A stretch of 44,162 bases of DNA from Candidatus Eiseniibacteriota bacterium (GTDB lineage Bacteria; Eisenbacteria; RBG-16-71-46). The notes below the pieces were generated by a model. The model was not told the DNA's origin, made no database searches, and was given only the letters and a program-made list of their open reading frames with translations. This document shows positions 16,856 through 25,213 of this stretch, piece by piece (position 1 is the first letter of the stretch; each line of letters begins with the position of its first letter). The position numbers and the translations under genes were made by a program. The stretch lies in contig JACOSV010000011.1 of assembly GCA_016178725.1 (NCBI GenBank), positions 1 through 44,162 on the forward strand, in the 5' to 3' direction.

Positions 16856-18823
16856 TTAGCGCGACACGAGGACCTTGCGACGGACCGAAACCCCGTCCTG
16901 CGTGAGTCGCAGCCAATAGAGCCCCGATGAGAGCCCACCCGGGAATCGCGTCTCGTGAACGCCCGGCCCGAGTCCGGCGGGGGAATCGGTTCGAACGCAC
17001 CGCCCCGCAACATCGAAGAGTTGGAGGCGTGCCGGACCGGCGCTCCGGAGCGAGAAGCGAACGCGCACCACGCCGCGTGGTTCGGCCACGGCCTCGACCA
17101 CCGACAGGCTCGGGAGCGGCACGTCCACCCACGTCTCGGCGGTGAGCGCCGCTCCCGCGGCGCCGAGCCGGTATCCATAGCGCGCTCCGCCCACGATCTC
17201 GAAGTCCTCGTAGCGGATGTACCCGAGGCCGTCCCGAGTCGCGGTCGCGATCACCGTCCACGGGCTCTCGCCGACGCGCCGCTCGATACTCGCGCCACCG
17301 GGCAAGCGTTCGGGCGCGTACCATTCGAGCTTCACGCGATCGCCGGCGACTTCGGCGCCGACGAGCGCGACCAGAGCGGGCGTGGTGCCGTCCGAGCGAA
17401 CGCCGATCGCGTAGATGTCGTAATTCTTCGGATCGCCCGTGCGCCCGTCGCCCCAGGCGACGATGGCGCCTCCGCTTCCGTCCGAGACGCAGTGCACGTC
17501 CACCTGGTCGCCGGCCGCGGTGCAGAGCGCCACCCCGTTGCTCGCCCAGCCGGCGTGCACCGATCCGCCCGAATCGAAGCGCTGCGCGTACACGTCGCGG
17601 GCGGTCGTAGAGGAATCCCGTGCGTCGCTCCACACCACGATGGCGCCGCCGACCCCGTCGCCCACGATCGAGTCCAGCGTGAGCTGCTCAATGCCTGATC
17701 CGTTACAGACCGCGATCCCATTGGTCGGCCATCCCGCTGCCGGCGTGCCGTCGGAGTTCAGGTGCTGAATGAAGGGGTCGCCATCGGGCGCCGTGCGCCG
17801 ATCCGACCAGACCACGAGCGCACCGCCCGAGCCGTCGCTCACGAGGCGGGGCTGGTTCTGGGTTCCGGCGGCGTCGCATGTCACGAGGCCGCCCACGGGC
17901 CATCCGGTGGCCACTGCTCCCGACCCCGTGATGCGCTGCGTGTAGATGTCCCTGCCACTGGTGGCGACGTTGCGATCATCCGCCCACACGAGCCACGCTC
18001 CGCCGGCCCCGTCCGCGATCGGCTGGAACACGTTCTGAAAACCGTTCTCGGCGCACACGACGACTCCGTCCGCCGGCCAGCCCGACGCGGGCAAGCCACC
18101 GGAGTCGATCCGCTGCGCGCGAACATCTCCTCCGCCGGATCCCGAGGAATCGGTCCACGCCACGATCGCTCCGCCGTTGCCGTCGCCGATGACGTACGGA
18201 AGCCCATAGGCTCCTGACACGTTCGTGATCAGCGCGCCCGCCGCCGGCCACCCCGGATACGACGTTCCGTCCGCGCGCACCCGCTGGATGCGGAGATCGG
18301 GCGCGTCGTTCCAGCAGACGAAGACGCCTCCTCCGCCATCCGGCGCAACGTGCGGAAGACTTCCGATGGATGTCGTGTTCCCGACCACCAGACCATCGAC
18401 GGGCCAGCCGGTTACGATTCCGGCCGCTCCGGTGACGTGTTGCAGGAAGACGCGATGGGTCGAAGGCAGGTCGTCACCGCCCCACGCGAAATAGGCGCCT
18501 CCCGCGTCGTCGGACGCCCCACGGCCTTGGGCGTAGTACGAGTTACTGGCGCCGATCTGGGCGCCATCGACTGGCCAGCCGGGCGCGACGAGGCCGTTGC
18601 GGAGCACGCGCTCGGAAAAGGTCGACGCCGAGGAGAATCGAAACTCACCCCACGCCACGATGGCGCCACCGGAGCCGTCGGGCGCGATCATCACGAGGAA
18701 TTGATTCCCGAACTGTGTGCACAGCGCGCGTCCCGAGGCGGGCCAGTCGGCACGCGCTGGAGCGGCGACGATCAAGGCCGCACAGGCGGCGGCGTAGATG
18801 CTCAGTCGTGGAGATCGTTTCAC
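16856..18823 (-). CDS. Exported eight-repeat beta-propeller-like protein with T9SS/FlgD-like C-terminal domain
   Basis: A 655-residue exported protein. GTG 18823 is chosen because AAGGAG lies five bases upstream and it yields a clean signal peptide (VKRSPRLSIYAAACAALIVA, cleavage after ARA). Residues about 40-460 contain eight copies of a ~50-residue repeat with the core SDGSGGAIVAW (variants APDGGGGVFVCW, ADGAGGAWLVWADDR), most also carrying GWPxxG. This suggests an eight-bladed beta-propeller or similar array. A fibronectin-III-like segment follows (VALVGAEVAGDRVKLEWYAPE begins it, quoted in part). The tail (FDVAGRCVRT, GLSSGLYWLRL, RRKVLVSR) is a FlgD/T9SS-type sorting-like domain. Probably surface-located or secreted; no enzymatic motif seen. 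Confidence 0.87.
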   Translation of the reverse strand: MKRSPRLSIYAAACAALIVAAPARADWPASGRALCTQFGNQFLVMIAPDGSGGAIVAWGEFRFSSASTFSERVLRNGLVAPGWPVDGAQIGASNSYYAQGRGASDDAGGAYFAWGGDDLPSTHRVFLQHVTGAAGIVTGWPVDGLVVGNTTSIGSLPHVAPDGGGGVFVCWNDAPDLRIQRVRADGTSYPGWPAAGALITNVSGAYGLPYVIGDGNGGAIVAWTDSSGSGGGDVRAQRIDSGGLPASGWPADGVVVCAENGFQNVFQPIADGAGGAWLVWADDRNVATSGRDIYTQRITGSGAVATGWPVGGLVTCDAAGTQNQPRLVSDGSGGALVVWSDRRTAPDGDPFIQHLNSDGTPAAGWPTNGIAVCNGSGIEQLTLDSIVGDGVGGAIVVWSDARDSSTTARDVYAQRFDSGGSVHAGWASNGVALCTAAGDQVDVHCVSDGSGGAIVAWGDGRTGDPKNYDIYAIGVRSDGTTPALVALVGAEVAGDRVKLEWYAPERLPGGASIERRVGESPWTVIATATRDGLGYIRYEDFEIVGGARYGYRLGAAGAALTAETWVDVPLPSLSVVEAVAEPRGVVRVRFSLRSAGPARLQLFDVAGRCVRTDSPAGLGPGVHETRFPGGLSSGLYWLRLTQDGVSVRRKVLVSR

Positions 18824-18907
18824 GGTGGCTCCTTCGGTTCCACAGTAGCCACGTCCACGTTGGGTGACGCTAGATCGCGAAGCACCGCGCGTCAACGATC
18901 GAAAATC

Positions 18908-18979
18908 GGCGGTAGAGATTTGCTGTGTCTCGCGAAGGCGGCTGGATTCTCTGCCACCACTGCGCTACAACTCTCCGCC
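18908..18979. other. Structured-looking element upstream of tRNA-Cys
   Basis: GGCGG-T-AGAG (18908-18917) is complementary to CTCT-CCGCC (18971-18979), a nine-pair helix with one bulge enclosing 53 bases. The adjoining CCGCCCC (18975-18981) can instead pair with GGGGCGG at 18994-19000 at the tRNA 5' end. On the minus strand a tRNA D-arm-like segment (TAGCGCAGTGGTGGC) is visible but there is no anticodon or T-arm. It could be a small RNA, a tRNA-processing signal or a tRNA relic. Confidence 0.3.
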
Positions 18980-18995
18980 CCAAAAAGACAGTAGG

Positions 18996-19070
18996 GGCGG
19001 CATAGCCAAGTGGTAAGGCGAGGGTCTGCAAAACCCTTATTCCCCGGTTCGAATCCGGGTGCCGCCTCCA
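18996..19070 (+). tRNA. tRNA-Cys (GCA)
   Basis: A complete 75-base cloverleaf with encoded CCA. The acceptor stem GGCGGCA pairs fully with TGCCGCC, the anticodon stem AGGGT/ACCCT holds loop CTGCAAA (anticodon GCA), and the T-arm carries GGTTCGAATCC. The discriminator base is T (U73), the identity element of tRNA-Cys. Confidence 0.98.
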
Positions 19071-19161
19071 TCCTGACGCAGAAGGTCGAGGTCCTCGCCG
19101 CTGACCTTCCATGGTGCGGCGTGGCTGGAGAGCAGGCGGCGTGCGGCGATCCCGCCTGCGC

Positions 19162-19167
19162 TATCTT
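19162..19167 (+). promoter_or_regulatory. -10 hexamer TATCTT, probably for a leaderless transcript
   Basis: TATCTT lies exactly six bases before the GTG start at 19174, and no Shine-Dalgarno is present. Transcription is expected to begin at the start codon. Confidence 0.5.
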
Positions 19168-19173
19168 CCCACC

Positions 19174-20382
19174 GTGCCTCATTCCGAGATCGTCGAAGCC
19201 GAAGGTCATCTCGTGGATTCGCAGATCCTGTCGCGGGTCTTCGACCGGGTCATCGCCTGCGGGGCCAGCTTCGAGGTGCTCGAGTTCAGCCTCGGCCGCA
19301 CCAACGAGGAGTTCTCGCGCCTCCGGCTGCGCGTGACCGCGGCCGAGGCGCCGACGCTGGAGCGCGCGCTCGCCGAGCTGGTCGAGCTGGGCTGCACACC
19401 CACGGCGGTGCCCGATGTCACGATCAAGCCCGCCGAGGCGGATGGCGTGGTGCCCGGCGACTTCTACTCGACGACCAACCACCGCACGCAGGTGAGGGTC
19501 GCGGGCGCCTGGGTCGAGGCGGCGCGCCAGCGCATGGACGCCGTGATCGTCGTGCGCGACGGCGAGGCCGAGTGCCGCAAGCTGCGCGACGTGCGGCGCG
19601 GCGACCCGATCGTGTGCGGGGCGCTCGGCATTCGCATCCGGCCCGAGTTCAGGGAACGCGATCGGCTGGGATTCGCCTTCATGGCGAGCGGGACCTCGTC
19701 CGAGCGCCGCACCGAGACCGCGGTCCGGAAGATCGCGGCGCTCATGCGCGAGATCAAAGCCGAGGGCGGGCGCATCGTCTTCGTGGCCGGGCCGGTCGTC
19801 GTCCACACCGGCGGCACCGAGGCCTTCTGCCGTCTGATCCGTGGCGGCTACGTGACCGCGCTGCTGGCGGGCAACGCGCTCGCCGTGCACGACATCGAAC
19901 ACGCGCTCTACGGCACGTCGCTGGGCATGGACCTCGAGCACGGAACGCCACACGAGGAGGGCCACAAGAACCACATGCGGGCGATCAACGCGATCAACCG
20001 CTGTGGCTCGATCCGCGGGGCGGTGGAGGTCGGCGTGCTGTGCTCGGGGGTGATGCACGCGTGTGTCCAGCAGGGCGTGCCGTTCGTGCTCGCCGGCTCG
20101 ATCCGCGACGATGGTCCACTGCCCGACACCGAGATGGACCTGGTGCGCGCGCAGGAGGCTTACGCGCAGCAGCTCGCCGGCGCGACGATGGCCGTGTGTC
20201 TGGCGAGCATGCTGCACTCGATCGGCGTCGGTAACATGCTGCCCGGCTGGGTGCGGATGGTGTGCGTGGACATCAACCCGGCCGTGGTGACCAAGCTCGC
20301 CGATCGCGGCTCGCAGCAAACCGTGGGGGTGGTGACCGATGTTGGGACGTTCCTGAGCCTCCTGGCGGCGGAGCTGGGCTAG
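19174..20382 (+). CDS. TIGR00300/LOR-SDH family protein, ornithine cyclodeaminase-like
   Basis: A 402-residue protein that fits the TIGR00300 (LOR/SDH bifunctional conserved domain) family: it opens EAEGHLVDSQILSRVFD, has the VPGDFYSTTNH segment, and a Rossmann-like C-terminal half with HTGGTEAF, LLAGNALAVHDIEHALYGTS and GHKNHMRAINAIN. The same domain forms the C-terminal part of cyanobacterial ArgZ/AgrE, which converts ornithine to proline with release of ammonia, and archaeal stand-alone versions are reported as ornithine cyclodeaminases. I therefore infer an NAD-dependent ornithine cyclodeaminase activity; no arginine dihydrolase domain is attached. GTG 19174 was chosen over upstream in-frame starts because it gives the conserved N-terminus and sits six bases after a -10. 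Confidence 0.85.
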   Translation: MPHSEIVEAEGHLVDSQILSRVFDRVIACGASFEVLEFSLGRTNEEFSRLRLRVTAAEAPTLERALAELVELGCTPTAVPDVTIKPAEADGVVPGDFYSTTNHRTQVRVAGAWVEAARQRMDAVIVVRDGEAECRKLRDVRRGDPIVCGALGIRIRPEFRERDRLGFAFMASGTSSERRTETAVRKIAALMREIKAEGGRIVFVAGPVVVHTGGTEAFCRLIRGGYVTALLAGNALAVHDIEHALYGTSLGMDLEHGTPHEEGHKNHMRAINAINRCGSIRGAVEVGVLCSGVMHACVQQGVPFVLAGSIRDDGPLPDTEMDLVRAQEAYAQQLAGATMAVCLASMLHSIGVGNMLPGWVRMVCVDINPAVVTKLADRGSQQTVGVVTDVGTFLSLLAAELG

Positions 20383-20399
20383 CGGTAGTGCACCGCGCG

Positions 20400-21527
20400 T
20401 CAGAAGTGATAGAGCGCGTTGACGAGGATCGTGCGCTGGCGGTTCCGGAATCCGCCATGCGTCTCGAAGGCCGCGATCGTCGAATGATCCATGCGCAGGT
20501 CGGCGCGCAGGACCATCGCCGATGAAAGGCGCACCTCGGGCGTCACGGTGATCTCGTTGATGCTCTGCGGCGCTCCGGTGCGCGAACCGTCCTTGTCGTC
20601 GAAACTCTCGCCGCGCAGCGACAGCGCCCACGGGCCGGACGGAGCGAAGCGCGCGTATGCCGCGGCGCCGCGCCAGCGGGCCTCGCTCGTGACGATGAAA
20701 GGGGGGAAGAAGAAGTAGGACGGCGCCCTCTCCCGCGCCAGATCCCCGTTCACGCCCAGGGAGAGCGCGGACGTGACCTTCCAGGTCGCCACGACCTCGC
20801 CCAGCGTCCGCTTGTCGCCGTCGTCGCGGGCGTACTCGGGGCCGATCATGCCGGTGAACACGACGGAGACCGGCGGGGCGGGAGTGATCGTGATCTGCGC
20901 CCCACCCGAAGGCGTGTGGTTGTTGTCGCGGACGACGTCCCAGCCGTTCACCAGCAGCAGCAGCGCCGAGACCCGCGGCGAGAACGTGTACCCGGCGCGG
21001 ACCCCGGTGTGCGTGAACGGGATCGCGAACCCGAAGAGCAGCGAGCGGGTCGCCTCGTCGTTCCAGTTGTCGCAGCCCTCGATGACTTCGTATCCGAACG
21101 GCGTGATGAACTTGCCGGCGTCGAATCGCAGGCCGGAGCCGACCGGCGCGATCCAGGTCGTGAACGCCTGGCGAAGGGCCACGGGGGCGTTGTCCGCCAC
21201 CCGGGGCACGGAGCCGCCGAGGTCGGCATCGATCCTGAACCCCGTCTCGCGCGGCCTGGTCGCCGCCTTCTGAACGACGAGCTCGGCGACGTCGAGGTTG
21301 AACGAGCGCTGGTCGAAGTCGAACACGCGGAATTGGTTGCCAAAGTATCGCGGCCGCTCGAGGTTGACGCCGTAACTCGCGGACACGAACCCATTCACCG
21401 TCAGCGCCTGATACCACGGCACGGCCGGCGCGTCGTCGGCGCGGCTGGCGCGGGGCGCGGTGATCAGCGCCCCGGCCAGCAGCACGGCGATCGCGAAGCG
21501 GTCGCGGCGCGACGCGCGCACGATCAC
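20400..21527 (-). CDS. Outer-membrane beta-barrel porin-like protein (BBP2 type)
   Basis: A 375-residue protein with a signal peptide (RDRFAIAVLLAGALI, cleavage near SRADD) and alternating amphipathic strands throughout. The segments TVNGFVSASYGVNLERP, FRIDADLG, FDAGKFITPFGYEVIEG and the C-terminal RTILVNALYHF, ending in the aromatic Phe typical of barrel proteins, match the putative beta-barrel porin-2 family. It probably forms an outer-membrane channel. The GTG start overlaps the ammonium channel stop (GTGA), so both are translated from one transcript and the barrel may give ammonium or another nitrogen source passage across the outer membrane (inference). Confidence 0.85.
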   Translation of the reverse strand: MIVRASRRDRFAIAVLLAGALITAPRASRADDAPAVPWYQALTVNGFVSASYGVNLERPRYFGNQFRVFDFDQRSFNLDVAELVVQKAATRPRETGFRIDADLGGSVPRVADNAPVALRQAFTTWIAPVGSGLRFDAGKFITPFGYEVIEGCDNWNDEATRSLLFGFAIPFTHTGVRAGYTFSPRVSALLLLVNGWDVVRDNNHTPSGGAQITITPAPPVSVVFTGMIGPEYARDDGDKRTLGEVVATWKVTSALSLGVNGDLARERAPSYFFFPPFIVTSEARWRGAAAYARFAPSGPWALSLRGESFDDKDGSRTGAPQSINEITVTPEVRLSSAMVLRADLRMDHSTIAAFETHGGFRNRQRTILVNALYHF

Positions 21528-22750
21528 GCGACCTCGATCTCGATGTAGGCCTTCTCGCCGTGGAGCGCTTCGTCGAGCCCGACCGACTCGTGCGCCTCCT
21601 CGACCTTGACCGGCGTGATGCGGTCGATGAGCCACAGCATGCCGAGCGTGAACCCGAATGCCCACGCCGACGACAGGAGGACGGCGGCGCACTGCTTGAT
21701 GAAGAACGACGGGTTGCCGGCGAGCAGGCCGTCGGCGCCGGCGGGATTGAACGCCTTGGTCGCGAGCACGCCGAGCATCACGATGCCGAGGAATCCACCG
21801 ACGCCGTGGACGCCCCACACGTCGAGCGCGTCGTCCCACTTGAGCTTGTTCTTGAGCGAGACGGCGAGGTAGCAGACGACGCCGGAGACGATGCCGATCA
21901 CGACCGCGCTGGTCGGCGAGACGTATCCCGCCGCCGGCGTGATGGTCGCGAGACCCGCGACCGCTCCGGTCAGGAAGCCGAGCAGCTTGGGCTTCCCGGT
22001 CACGAACCAGTCCACGATCATCCACACCACCGCCGCGAACGACGCGGCGAGATCGGTGTTGAGGAACGCCGTCGCGGTGGTCGAGTCCACGCGGAACTCG
22101 CTGCCGGCGTTGAAACCGTACCAGCCGAACCACAGGAGCCCGGTGCCGAGCGCGACGAGCGGGATGCTGTGCGGTCCGTGGTCGGCGGTGCGGCGGCGGC
22201 CGACGTAGAGCACCGAGGCGAGTGCCGCGATGCCGGCGATGTTGTGCACGACGATGCCGCCGGCGAAGTCGAGCACGCCCCACTTCTGCAGCAGCCCGTT
22301 GCCCCAGATCATGTGGACGAACGGGAAGTAGACGAGCACCAGCCACAGCGTCAGGAAGATCATGTACGCCTTGAACGTGACCCGGTTGGCGAACGCCCCG
22401 GTGATCAGCGCCGGCGTGATGATCGCGAACATCATCTGATACGCCATGAACACGATGAGCGGAATCGTATCGTTGGGCGACGGCGTCTGCAGCGTGATGT
22501 TGCGCATGAACGCCATCTTGAAGTCGCCGATCACACCGCCCTCGCCGCCCGAGAAGCACAGCGAGTAGCCGAACGCGAACCAGATCACGGTCGTCCAGCC
22601 CATCGAGACGAAGCTCTGCATCATGATGGCGAGCACGTTGCGCCGTCCGACCAGCCCGCCGTAGAAGAACGCCAGCCCCGGCGTCATCAGCATCACGAGG
22701 CTGCTGCAGAGCAGCATGAATCCGGTGTTGCCGGTGTCGAGATGGAGCAT
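21524..22750 (-). CDS. amtB: ammonium transporter (Amt/MEP/Rh family)
   Basis: A 408-residue inner-membrane ammonium channel with about 11 helices. Hallmarks include GLAFFYGGLVGRRNVL after TM1, the long FAGGIVVHNIAG segment with the first pore His, and GVWGVHGVGGFLG-like sequence (DVWGVHGVGGFLGI) with the second pore His. It moves NH3/NH4+ into the cytosol. ATG 22750 is preceded by GGAGG at five bases; a further in-frame ATG upstream would add 28 non-conserved residues. No glnK (PII) gene is adjacent, unlike most amtB loci; instead an outer-membrane barrel gene is coupled downstream. Confidence 0.95.
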   Translation of the reverse strand: MLHLDTGNTGFMLLCSSLVMLMTPGLAFFYGGLVGRRNVLAIMMQSFVSMGWTTVIWFAFGYSLCFSGGEGGVIGDFKMAFMRNITLQTPSPNDTIPLIVFMAYQMMFAIITPALITGAFANRVTFKAYMIFLTLWLVLVYFPFVHMIWGNGLLQKWGVLDFAGGIVVHNIAGIAALASVLYVGRRRTADHGPHSIPLVALGTGLLWFGWYGFNAGSEFRVDSTTATAFLNTDLAASFAAVVWMIVDWFVTGKPKLLGFLTGAVAGLATITPAAGYVSPTSAVVIGIVSGVVCYLAVSLKNKLKWDDALDVWGVHGVGGFLGIVMLGVLATKAFNPAGADGLLAGNPSFFIKQCAAVLLSSAWAFGFTLGMLWLIDRITPVKVEEAHESVGLDEALHGEKAYIEIEVA

Positions 22751-22828
22751 CGCGGCCTCCGGGTGAGGGGATGCAGCGGCGAACCCGCGGGAGCATAGGC
22801 GGTCGCTCGGGCGAGTTCTAGCCCCGGT

Positions 22829-22862
22829 CTTCACGGATTCTTCACAGGTGTTGGGCTACCAT
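22829..22862 (+). promoter_or_regulatory. Tandem CTTCAC box plus -10 (TACCAT) for the two-component operon
   Basis: CTTCAC at 22829-22834 and 22840-22845 form a direct repeat with an 11-base period, the geometry of OmpR/PhoB-type regulator sites. The -10-like TACCAT begins 11 bases after the box, so the box replaces the -35 as at regulator-activated promoters. It suggests autoregulation of the response regulator gene starting at 22874. Confidence 0.55.
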
Positions 22863-22873
22863 CGCCGGCCGTC

Positions 22874-23572
22874 ATGCCTGCGCCGAAGCCGCTGATCCTG
22901 GTCGTCGACGACGACGCGAAGACCGTCGCGTCGGTGCGCCTCTATCTCGAGCACGCCGGATTTGCCGTCGTCACCGCGGGCGACGGACGGACCGCGCTCG
23001 AGCGCGCGCGCGCCGCGCCGCCGCCCGATCTCGTCGTCCTCGACCTGATGCTGCCGGGCGTGGACGGTCTCGCGGTGTGCCGGCGGCTGCGCGAGGAGTC
23101 GAGCGTTCCGATCATCATGCTCACCGCCCGCTCGACCGAGGAGGACCGGCTCGAGGGCCTCGACACCGGCGCCGACGACTACGTCGTCAAGCCGTTCAGC
23201 CCGCGCGAGCTCACGGCGCGCGTGCGCGCCGTGCTGCGCCGCGTGCCGGGATCGTCGGACGGTCCGCCGGTGCGCGCGGGCGATCTCGTGATCGACCCGG
23301 CACGGCACGAAGCGACGCTCGCGGGCGTCCGGCTCGATCTCACGCCGCGCGAGTTCCGATTGATCGAGGTGCTGGCGCGCGCGCCCGGCCGCGCGTTCAC
23401 GCGCGCCGAGCTGGTCGAGCGCGCCTTCGGCGCCGACTCGAACGCGCTCGACCGCACGATCGACGCGCACATCGTGAACCTGCGCCGCAAGGTCGAGACC
23501 GATCCCGCCAGGCCCGAGCGGATCGAGACCGTGTTCGGCGTCGGCTATCGCTGGAAGACCGCCCGTGCGTAG
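22874..23572 (+). CDS. OmpR-family response regulator
   Basis: A 232-residue response regulator. The receiver domain has the acidic pair in VVDDDAKT, phospho-acceptor Asp57 in VVLDLMLPG, the Thr of MLTAR and the Lys of VKPF. A winged-helix trans_reg_C domain fills residues about 130-230 (LTPREFRLIEVLARAPGRAF, then DRTIDAHIVNLRRKVE, then VFGVGYRWK). It binds DNA direct repeats as a dimer when phosphorylated. The partner kinase gene overlaps its 3' end. A tandem box in its own promoter, repeated before the serine hydrolase gene, suggests its targets. Confidence 0.96.
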   Translation: MPAPKPLILVVDDDAKTVASVRLYLEHAGFAVVTAGDGRTALERARAAPPPDLVVLDLMLPGVDGLAVCRRLREESSVPIIMLTARSTEEDRLEGLDTGADDYVVKPFSPRELTARVRAVLRRVPGSSDGPPVRAGDLVIDPARHEATLAGVRLDLTPREFRLIEVLARAPGRAFTRAELVERAFGADSNALDRTIDAHIVNLRRKVETDPARPERIETVFGVGYRWKTARA

Positions 23573-24968
23573 CCTCGGCCTGCGTCTGTTCCTGATCGCG
23601 GCGCTCGCGATCGGGGTCGCGCTGGTCAGCGTGGCGCTGCTCACCCGCCAGGCGGTGCGCACCGAGTTCAGCCGTTTCGAGCTCTCCGAGCACGTGGTGC
23701 GTGTCGAAGGCGCGGCGGGAACGCTGGCGCGTCGCCTCGGCGCAGAAGCCGACCGGTCGCGACTCGACGCGACGCTCGAGGAGCTGGGTCGCAGCGAGCG
23801 CCGCGACCTGCTGCTCATCGGTCCGGACGGCGCCGTGCGCAGCGCCTCGCGCCCCGAGCTCAAGGACGCGACCGTGCGCATGCTCGCCGATGGCTCGCTC
23901 GCGATCGAGGGCCGCGCGCGCCGCGGCGCGGCGGTTGCGCTGGTGCGCGCCGTGGTGATCCACCCGCCAAGCGCCGCGGTGCGCACCGCCGACGGACGAC
24001 TGCTCGGCACGCTGATCATGCTGCCCCCCGCCGGGCGCGAGGCCCCGCTCCACGGTCCCTTCGGCGTGGCATTCGACCTGCGGCTGCTGATCGCGGCGCT
24101 CGCGGCGGGGCTCGTGGCGCTCGCGCTCACGTGGCTCGCCGCCCGCCGCGTGCTCGAGCCGGTCGGCGCGCTGACCCGCGCGGCGCGCGCGCTCGGCCGC
24201 GGCGATCTCGCCTCCCGCGTGCCGGTGCGCTCGTCGGACGAGATCGGCGAGCTGTCGCGCGCGTTCAACGCGATGGCCGAGGACCTCGCGCGGCAGGAGG
24301 CGCTGCGGCGCACGATGGTGAGCGACGTGGCGCACGAGCTGCGCTCGCCGCTCACCAACCTGCGCTGCCAGATCGAGGCGGTCGAGGACGGGCTGCTGCC
24401 GGTCTCGCCCGAGACGGTGCGATCGCTGCGCGAGGAGGTGCTGCTGCTCTCGCGGCTCGTCGAGGATCTGCAGACGGTGTCGGTCGCCGAGGCGGGTAAG
24501 CTGGCGCTCGAGCGCGCGCCGGTGGCGCTGCGCGACCTCGTGGACGGTGCCCTCGAGAGCTTCCGCGCGATCGCGGCCGAGCGCCGCCTCGCGCTCACCG
24601 TCGACATGCCCGAGCTGCCCATGGTGGACGTGGATCCGACGCGGATCGCGCAGGTGCTGCGGAATCTATTGGCGAACGCGGTGCGCGCGACGCCCGACGG
24701 CGGCGCGATCGCGATCGCGGCACGCGCGAGCGGACGCGAGGTCGCGGTCGAGGTGCGCGACAGCGGCGCGGGGATCGCCCCGGAGCATCTGCCGCACCTC
24801 TTCGAGCGCTTCTACCGTGCCGATCCGTCGCGCGCGCGCGCGACCGGCGGCGCGGGTCTGGGCCTCGCGATCGTCAAGGGCATCGTCGAGGCGCACGGCG
24901 GCACGGTCGGCGTCGACAGCGAGCCGGGGCACGGCGCGCGATTCCGATTCACGCTTCCGCTGGCGTGA
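23565..24968 (+). CDS. sensor histidine kinase (HAMP-HisKA-HATPase)
   Basis: A 467-residue membrane sensor kinase. TM1 is at about residues 4-25 and TM2 at about 172-192, enclosing a ~145-residue periplasmic sensor region of no recognised family. HAMP follows (RRVLEPVGALTRAARALGRG), then HisKA with phospho-acceptor His257 in SDVAHELRSPLTN, and an ATPase domain with the N box LRNLLANAVRAT, DSGAGI and GGAGLGLAIVKG. GTG 23565 overlaps the response-regulator gene by eight bases. It phosphorylates the upstream regulator; the signal is unknown. Confidence 0.95.
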   Translation: MRSLGLRLFLIAALAIGVALVSVALLTRQAVRTEFSRFELSEHVVRVEGAAGTLARRLGAEADRSRLDATLEELGRSERRDLLLIGPDGAVRSASRPELKDATVRMLADGSLAIEGRARRGAAVALVRAVVIHPPSAAVRTADGRLLGTLIMLPPAGREAPLHGPFGVAFDLRLLIAALAAGLVALALTWLAARRVLEPVGALTRAARALGRGDLASRVPVRSSDEIGELSRAFNAMAEDLARQEALRRTMVSDVAHELRSPLTNLRCQIEAVEDGLLPVSPETVRSLREEVLLLSRLVEDLQTVSVAEAGKLALERAPVALRDLVDGALESFRAIAAERRLALTVDMPELPMVDVDPTRIAQVLRNLLANAVRATPDGGAIAIAARASGREVAVEVRDSGAGIAPEHLPHLFERFYRADPSRARATGGAGLGLAIVKGIVEAHGGTVGVDSEPGHGARFRFTLPLA

Positions 24969-24988
24969 TCAGCAGTGTCCACACGGCC

Positions 24989-25019
24989 GGGACCGACACC
25001 CCTTCTCGGCCGCTCCGCC
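24989..25019 (+). repeat. Inverted repeat, left copy (31 bases)
   Basis: This 31-base segment (starting GGGACCGACACCCC) is the reverse complement of 25125-25155 with one mismatch. It lies just past the histidine kinase stop, in a 323-base gene-free stretch. It could fold with the right copy as a large hairpin and may be a dispersed intergenic element. Confidence 0.8.
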
Positions 25020-25100
25020 TCGCATCCATGCTCGGCTCCGCTACAGCCGCGGCTCGCCCGCCATCCCTGGCTCAACCGCGCTCGCCGCGGGTGTGCCTTC

Positions 25101-25156
25101 GAAAGGGTGTCGGTCCCGCCGCTCGGCGGAGCGGCCGAGAAAGGGTGTCGGTCCCG
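25101..25156 (+). repeat. Direct repeat pair containing the right inverted-repeat copy
   Basis: GAAAGGGTGTCGGTCCCG occurs at 25101-25118 and again at 25139-25156 (period 38). The second, with the preceding GGCGGAGCGGCC, is the right arm of the inverted repeat at 24989-25019. The three related copies in 170 bases look like a repeat family rather than chance. Confidence 0.8.
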
Positions 25157-25213
25157 TCGTGCAGTGGAGCGGCCTGCGAAGAGGTATTGGCCCCCGGCCA
25201 GCGCAATCAAGAG

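Noticed and set aside
18908-18981. A selC-like (tRNA-Sec) gene, because of a GGCGGCTGGATT stretch resembling part of selC
   Set aside because: No TCA anticodon, no matching anticodon stem and no T-arm could be found on either strand.
18870-19112. Minus-strand frame containing PDSNRGIRVLQTLALPLGYAA
   Set aside because: This is the familiar spurious translation of the reverse complement of tRNA-Cys, not a gene.
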